Source: Sphingobacterium pedocola (lineage in GTDB: Bacteria > Bacteroidota > Bacteroidia > Sphingobacteriales > Sphingobacteriaceae). Taken from it: a stretch of 64,000 nt of DNA. Below, piece after piece: positions 59,628 through 64,000 of the stretch. The stretch spans positions 326,648 through 390,647 of the forward strand of contig NZ_MU158689.1 of NCBI RefSeq assembly GCF_015209965.1. Direction: 5' to 3'. Positions within the stretch are counted from its first letter, which is position 1; the number at the start of each line of letters is the position of its first letter. A program made the translations under genes and the position numbers. The notes beneath the pieces were generated by a model. That model ran no database searches, had not been told where the DNA came from, and was given only the letters and a program-made list of their open reading frames with translations.

Positions 59628-59990
59628 ACGATAGATAAGCACGAAAGATATGTCGTCATTGAACCTTTAACTAAGCAGTTAAACGGTGAGGTCGCCGCAT
59701 TTTTAAAAGGCGAGTTCATGTTACGCAACAGCAGTGGTCAACGTAATATTATTTTGGATCTGTCGAATGTTGAAGAGTCGGATGAGGAAGGAATCCGTAT
59801 GGGCTTGCTAGCTCAGCGTCTATGTGGTGCTGTTGGAGGTGTATTTATTCTGACCGGCGTATGCTCGCAGATCGCAGACCTCTTAAGAATGGCCGGATTG
59901 GAGAACAATTTTACTATCGTAAAATCTATTAGTAAAGCAGAAGATTTGATCTTTGGTAGTGAAATACAGCGTGAGTTACGGGGGGAATAA
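59619..59990 (+). CDS. STAS-domain protein with Glu at usual phospho-Ser site
   Basis: The 123-residue single-domain protein matches anti-sigma-factor antagonists (SpoIIAA/RsbV type): strand VVIEPLTKQLNGEVAAFLKGEF, IILDLSNVEESDEEGIRMGLLAQRLC, VFILTGVCSQIADLLRMAGL. The DSSG switch motif of the family is DEEG here (55-58), so the phosphorylated Ser position carries Glu (E57). This could lock it in a phosphorylated-like state or mark a non-regulatory role. It overlaps rnz by one base and no kinase or sigma factor gene is adjacent. Confidence 0.82.
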   Translation: MKYTIDKHERYVVIEPLTKQLNGEVAAFLKGEFMLRNSSGQRNIILDLSNVEESDEEGIRMGLLAQRLCGAVGGVFILTGVCSQIADLLRMAGLENNFTIVKSISKAEDLIFGSEIQRELRGE

Positions 59991-60901
59991 TGAGATTTGA
60001 AGTGCTGATTTTGGGAAATAGTTCGGCTACACCGATGTACGAACGGCATCCCTCATCTCAAGTTTTGAATTTCAATGAACAGCTGTTCTTGATCGATTGC
60101 GGTGAAGGGACGCAGATGCAACTTTTCCGTTATGGAATAAAGAGTAATAAGATTTCGCATATTTTCATCAGCCATTTGCATGGCGACCACTATCTGGGAT
60201 TGGTGGGATTATTATCCTCCATGAATTTAAGCGGAAGAAAAAATGAATTACATCTGTATGCACCAGCAGCGCTTAAGGAAATTTTAGATATACAGTTTAA
60301 ATACTCGGATACCGTATTGCGTTATGACCTTATTTTTCATTCCACCAATCCGGGAGAGCCTGAAATTATTTTACAAACTAAAATGTTAACGGTTACTTCT
60401 TTTTCATTGAGACATCGTGTACCGACTACGGGCTTTCGTTTTGATGAAGGGAAGCGATCAGCTTCTTTAATCCCCAAAAAAATAGAAAAGTTAAATATAC
60501 CCACTGTCTTTCTCTCCCAGTTAAAAAGAGGCATAGATTGTACAGATACGGATGGTACGCTATATAGCGCTTCTGAATTGACATCGCCAGCACCTCGATC
60601 AAGAAGTTATGCCTATTGTTCAGATACGCGTGCCTTCGCAAGCTATATCTCCGCAATACAACACGTGGATTTGCTCTATCATGAAACTACCTTTTTACAT
60701 GAAATGGTAGATCGGGCGGAAGAAACTTTCCATAGTACGGCTTTAGAGGCTGCTGAAGTAGCATTACAAGTCGGAGCTTGCAAATTGTTAATGGGTCACT
60801 ATTCGGCTCGATACCGCGATTTGACACCATTATTAACCGAAGCGAAGTCAAAATTTTCGAATACACATCTTTCTGAAGAAGGTAAGTGGTATTTAGTTTA
60901 G
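59990..60901 (+). CDS. rnz: Ribonuclease Z
   Basis: The 303-residue metallo-beta-lactamase-fold endonuclease removes tRNA 3' trailers. The zinc site is visible: HLHGDHYLGL (about 62-71), Asp in YCSDTRA, His in LLYHETTFLH and the late His in LLMGHYSARY. The exosite arm for tRNA (about 150-185: RFDEGKRSASLIPKKIEKLNIP) is of the bacterial short form. It overlaps the STAS gene by one base, with coupled translation, and is followed by the histidine genes after 48 bp. Confidence 0.96.
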   Translation: MRFEVLILGNSSATPMYERHPSSQVLNFNEQLFLIDCGEGTQMQLFRYGIKSNKISHIFISHLHGDHYLGLVGLLSSMNLSGRKNELHLYAPAALKEILDIQFKYSDTVLRYDLIFHSTNPGEPEIILQTKMLTVTSFSLRHRVPTTGFRFDEGKRSASLIPKKIEKLNIPTVFLSQLKRGIDCTDTDGTLYSASELTSPAPRSRSYAYCSDTRAFASYISAIQHVDLLYHETTFLHEMVDRAEETFHSTALEAAEVALQVGACKLLMGHYSARYRDLTPLLTEAKSKFSNTHLSEEGKWYLV

Positions 60902-60949
60902 TGATTTTGTAGATTTTTCCCCATATTTACACCTCCAAAATAGTAGACA

Positions 60950-62008
60950 ATGAATATGTCTTTCAACTTAAATATATTATTACGGGACAATATCAAGAAT
61001 TTGGTCCCCTATTCATCAGCGCGCGATGAATTTAAAGGAGAAGCATCCGTATTATTGGATGCCAATGAAAATGCTTTTGGTTCTCCGTTAGCACAGCATT
61101 ACAATCGCTATCCGGATCCTTTACAGCATCAGGTAAAAGAAAAATTATCCACGATAAAAGGCGTTCCTGTCGAGAATATATTTTTAGGTAATGGTAGTGA
61201 TGAAGCCATTGATATTTTGTATCGCGCATTTTGTCGTCCACAAATGGATAACGTTATCCTTGTACCTCCAACATATGGTATGTACGAGGTGTCTGCTAAT
61301 ATAAACGATGTACCTGTCCGTAAAGTTAATTTGACAGCAGATTACGAATTGGATATGGAAAATATTGCAGAGGCCATCGACACCAATACAAAAATGATCT
61401 TTATCTGTTCGCCGAATAACCCCACTGGAAATAGCATCAATAGAAAAGATATAGAAACTATACTTACCTATTTTCCTGGTATCGTAGTTATCGATGAAGC
61501 GTATATCAATTATTCGAGACACAAATCATTTACGCAAGAATTGGCGGAATATCCGAACTTGGTGATCCTTCAAACACTTTCAAAAGCTTGGGGATTGGCG
61601 GCCCTACGCTTAGGTATGGCATTCGCCAGTAAAGAAATAGTTGATATATTCAATAAAATAAAACCCCCATATAATATTAATCAAGCTACCCAAGAATTGG
61701 TTTTGGAAGCGTTGAACGGAGTAGATATTGTGAACGAATGGATCAAAGAAGCTGTGTCAGAACGGGATAAACTCAGTTCAGATTTAGAGAAATTTGAACA
61801 GGTTTATCATATCACCCCTTCAGACGCCAATTTTATATTAGTTAAATTGCAAGAACCGAGAGCGTTATATACATATTTAGTAAGCAAAGGTATTATCGTT
61901 CGTGACCGTTCTAAAGTCGAGCTTTGTGAAGGATGTCTTCGGATTACCGTGGGAACACCCGAAGAAAACAAAAATTTAATAGCTGCGTTACAGCAATTTT
62001 ATAAGTAA
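60950..62008 (+). CDS. hisC: Histidinol-phosphate aminotransferase
   Basis: The 352-residue fold-type I PLP enzyme carries out the amino transfer step of histidine biosynthesis. Key parts are [12 protein letters not shown] (substrate entry), [33 protein letters not shown] (Asp/Tyr cofactor contacts), [13 protein letters not shown] (Schiff-base Lys) and the C-terminal [12 protein letters not shown]rg. The start may be Met 1 or Met 3. It lies 2 bp before hisB; the order hisC-hisB-hisH-hisA follows. Confidence 0.97.
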   Translation: MNMSFNLNILLRDNIKNLVPYSSARDEFKGEASVLLDANENAFGSPLAQHYNRYPDPLQHQVKEKLSTIKGVPVENIFLGNGSDEAIDILYRAFCRPQMDNVILVPPTYGMYEVSANINDVPVRKVNLTADYELDMENIAEAIDTNTKMIFICSPNNPTGNSINRKDIETILTYFPGIVVIDEAYINYSRHKSFTQELAEYPNLVILQTLSKAWGLAALRLGMAFASKEIVDIFNKIKPPYNINQATQELVLEALNGVDIVNEWIKEAVSERDKLSSDLEKFEQVYHITPSDANFILVKLQEPRALYTYLVSKGIIVRDRSKVELCEGCLRITVGTPEENKNLIAALQQFYK

Positions 62009-62010
62009 TC

Positions 62011-63150
62011 ATGTCAGAAAGAGTGAAAAGAGTCCTATTTATAGATAGAGATGGTACATTAATAGTAGAACCGGAGGACGAACAGATTGATTCCTTTGCC
62101 AAACTTAAGTTCTATCCCGGCGCCCTGCAATATTTGCCTAGGATTGCGAGAGAACTTGATTTTGAGTTGATCTTGGTTTCAAATCAAGACGGGTTGGGTA
62201 CAGATTCACATCCTGAAGTTAACTTTTGGCCTGTACATCATTTTATCATTGACACGTTTAAAGGCGAAGGAGTAGAATTTGCACAAGAACATATCGATAG
62301 AACTTTTCCAAATGAAAATGCACCTACCCGAAAACCCGGCATAGGAATGCTAGGGAATTACTTTGATGCTGCGAAATACAATTTGGCCGATTCATTTGTG
62401 ATTGGTGACCGGGTAAATGATGTGAAATTGGCTCAAAATTTAGGCGCTAAAGTGATTTGGTTGCGTAACAATGACGAGCTTGGAAAAACGGAAAACCTTG
62501 AGATTTCGGATGAGGTGGTTGCACTGGAGACGGCGCACTGGAAATCTATATATGAATTCTTGAAGTTGGGAACGCGTACGGGAGAACATCACCGTAAAAC
62601 AAACGAAACGGATATCTACATCAAATTAAATTTAGATGGTTCAGGGAAATCAGATATCGATACAGGATTACCTTTCTTCGATCACATGCTGGATCAAATC
62701 GCAAGGCACGGAGCCATAGATCTGACTGTTAAAGCCACAGGAGATCTTCATATCGACGAGCACCACACAATCGAAGACACCGGCATTGCACTCGGTGAGA
62801 TTTTCTTGAAAGTTTTAGGTGATAAGCGAGGTATTGAACGATATTCTTATACTTTGCCTATGGACGACTGTCTGGCACAAGTTGCATTGGACTTTGGAGG
62901 ACGTAACTGGATTGTTTGGGAAGCCGCATTTAAAAGAGAAAAAATAGGAGATATGCCAACGGAGATGTTCTTCCACTTCTTTAAATCATTTTCTGACGCA
63001 TCTAAATCAAATTTAAATATCAAAGCCGAGGGTGATAATGAGCATCATAAAATTGAAGCAATATTCAAAGCCTTTGCAAAGTCAATAAAAAAAGCGGTAC
63101 GTCGCGATGCAGACAATATGCAATTGCCGAGCACGAAAGGCGTGTTGTAG
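62011..63150 (+). CDS. hisB: Bifunctional histidinol-phosphatase / imidazoleglycerol-phosphate dehydratase
   Basis: The 379-residue fusion has an N-terminal HAD phosphatase (about 1-170: [12 protein letters not shown] nucleophile motif, [29 protein letters not shown]) and a C-terminal IGPD domain (about 185-379: [58 protein letters not shown]), with the Mn-binding His and Glu sets. The two activities are steps 6 and 8 of histidine biosynthesis. A 124-bp repeat-rich spacer separates it from hisH. Confidence 0.98.
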   Translation: MSERVKRVLFIDRDGTLIVEPEDEQIDSFAKLKFYPGALQYLPRIARELDFELILVSNQDGLGTDSHPEVNFWPVHHFIIDTFKGEGVEFAQEHIDRTFPNENAPTRKPGIGMLGNYFDAAKYNLADSFVIGDRVNDVKLAQNLGAKVIWLRNNDELGKTENLEISDEVVALETAHWKSIYEFLKLGTRTGEHHRKTNETDIYIKLNLDGSGKSDIDTGLPFFDHMLDQIARHGAIDLTVKATGDLHIDEHHTIEDTGIALGEIFLKVLGDKRGIERYSYTLPMDDCLAQVALDFGGRNWIVWEAAFKREKIGDMPTEMFFHFFKSFSDASKSNLNIKAEGDNEHHKIEAIFKAFAKSIKKAVRRDADNMQLPSTKGVL

Positions 63151-63167
63151 AATAGGGGATAGGAGTT

Positions 63168-63261
63168 AGGATTAAGGATAAAAGAGTAAGGATTAAGATA
63201 AAAGATAAACGTCAGATCTCAATACTTAATACTCATTACTAGCTACTTAATACTCATTACT
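63168..63261 (+). repeat. Short tandem-like repeats in hisB-hisH spacer
   Basis: The 124-bp spacer contains AGGATTAAGGATAAAAG at 63168-63184 with a near copy at 63189-63204, and the exact 18-mer TACTTAATACTCATTACT at 63223-63240 and 63244-63261. Periods are 21 bp in both parts. No ORF or stable hairpin is seen. Copy number may vary between strains. Confidence 0.75.
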
Positions 63262-63274
63262 CAATACTAATAGA

Positions 63275-63865
63275 ATGATAGGAATAGTAAATTACGGAGC
63301 GGGTAATATATTTTCACTCACTGCAGCATTGCAGCGAATCGGAGTGGATTACGGTATGATTAATCAGGTGTCGGATTTTGATCGATATGATCATATCATC
63401 ATTCCGGGCGTAGGTCACGCAGGTGCTGCAATGCAAAAGCTGCGCGAGACAGGCCTTGTGAACGATATTTTGCAGCTAGAGAAGCCCGTTTTAGGTATAT
63501 GTGTTGGCATGCAGCTTTTAACGGCTCATTCCGAAGAAGGAAATGCCGATTTACTAGCTGTATTCCCATTGAAGACGTTACATTTTGACCAACGAATCCA
63601 GCTCAAAGTGCCTCATATGGGATGGAATAGTGTGCGGGCTGAAAATGAATGCCCTTTATTCCAGGATGTTCCCGATAATACGTATTTTTACTTCGTACAC
63701 TCTTATTTTATTGAATACAGTGCACAATATACTGGAGCTGTTTGCGAATACGGTCTACCTTATTCTGCTGCGATTCAAAAAAATAACTTTTATGGCGTAC
63801 AGTTTCATCCGGAGAAATCCGGTAAACACGGGGAACAGCTTTTGTTAAACTTTTCGAGAATATAA
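63275..63865 (+). CDS. hisH: Imidazole glycerol phosphate synthase, glutaminase subunit
   Basis: The 196-residue class I glutamine amidotransferase supplies ammonia to HisF. The nucleophile Cys is in LGICVGMQLL, the His-Glu pair is in GVQFHPEKSGKHG, and the oxyanion element is PGVGHAG. It follows hisB after the repeat-rich spacer and precedes hisA by 21 bp. HisF would be expected further downstream. Confidence 0.97.
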   Translation: MIGIVNYGAGNIFSLTAALQRIGVDYGMINQVSDFDRYDHIIIPGVGHAGAAMQKLRETGLVNDILQLEKPVLGICVGMQLLTAHSEEGNADLLAVFPLKTLHFDQRIQLKVPHMGWNSVRAENECPLFQDVPDNTYFYFVHSYFIEYSAQYTGAVCEYGLPYSAAIQKNNFYGVQFHPEKSGKHGEQLLLNFSRI

Positions 63866-63886
63866 TTTATTAAAATATAAACAACT

Positions 63887-64000
63887 ATGTATATCATTCC
63901 TGCGATTGATGTTTTAGACAAAAAAGTGGTTCGATTAAGAGAGGGATCTTATGAAGATGTCACTACTTACGAAATTTCATTAGAAGAGCAAATCAGAAAA
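63887..64000 (+). CDS. hisA: HisA (ProFAR isomerase), partial at window end
   Basis: ATG 63887 opens a frame running past the window end. The 38 visible residues begin MYIIPAIDVLDKKVVRLREG, the first strand and phosphate loop of HisA, including the catalytic Asp8 (PAID). It catalyses isomerisation of ProFAR in histidine biosynthesis. The gene follows hisH by 21 bp in the same operon. Confidence 0.93.
   Translation, partial: MYIIPAIDVLDKKVVRLREGSYEDVTTYEISLEEQIRK

Noticed and set aside
63168..63261. CRISPR-like array
   Set aside because: Only two copies of each repeat, 3-5 bp spacers and no cas genes.
1..64000. tRNA or rRNA genes
   Set aside because: No T-loop or cloverleaf-like segment and no rRNA sequence was recognised by eye; a covariance search could still find one.

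Overview
The window looks like chromosome of a Bacteroidota species, most likely of the family Sphingobacteriaceae. This rests on A+T-rich DNA, promoters of the Bacteroidetes type (TTTG, about 20 bp, TAnnTTTG), near absence of Shine-Dalgarno sequences, and a gene set with close relatives in that group: DUF3108, DUF3109, DUF2480 and DUF6427 proteins, CcmB/CcsA/CcmD without CcmA, an HU-HIG protein, a long PurC, bifunctional HisB, and paired rhomboids. The genus cannot be fixed from the sequence alone. No rRNA, tRNA, CRISPR array or prophage was seen.

Layout. 1-4 kb (minus): an apparently inactive rhomboid homologue cut by the window edge, an active rhomboid protease, mutL and an Lrp/AsnC regulator. 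A candidate small RNA with its own promoter and terminator lies at about 4.05-4.17 kb. 4.4-15.8 kb: a protein with kinase-fold motifs, ruvC, an LPG-synthase-type membrane protein coupled to a GT2 glycosyltransferase, plsC, a gene-poor stretch with hairpin repeats, a four-gene DUF2089/membrane/hydrolase operon, an SDR plus a second flippase-like protein, a lipoprotein and a trans-sulfuration enzyme. 16-18.4 kb: an HU-like protein and a composite surface lipoprotein.

18.4-29.7 kb is the most unusual block. A minus-strand set runs from a DUF2170-like protein through PspA/IM30, a DUF4177 mini-protein, a YqiJ-like OB-fold membrane protein, a YqiK-type flotillin and a beta-lactamase-fold serine hydrolase to a 1614-residue AAA+ ATPase. 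It is divergent from an XRE regulator, and nested palindromes sit over both predicted promoters in the shared gap. I read this as an envelope-stress (phage-shock-protein-like) membrane remodelling module.

29.8-51.9 kb is mostly housekeeping: uvrA, a DUF2157-type protein, OsmC, an SGNH lipoprotein with a FadL-type channel, tpx, gmd, a 660-bp gene-free region, TerC, a polyprenyl synthase, DUF3109/3108/2480, a PpiD-like foldase, LptC, an outer-membrane protein, DUF6427 and the ccm cluster. An intact IS256-family element with an 8-bp target duplication sits at 52.0-53.4 kb. 53.4-57.2 kb (minus) holds a YtxH-like protein, an MsbA-like ABC transporter, a coiled-coil protein and a SAM hydroxide adenosyltransferase. 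57.5-64 kb (plus) holds phoH, purC, a STAS protein with Glu at the usual phospho-Ser position, rnz, and histidine genes hisC-hisB-hisH-hisA, the last cut by the window end.
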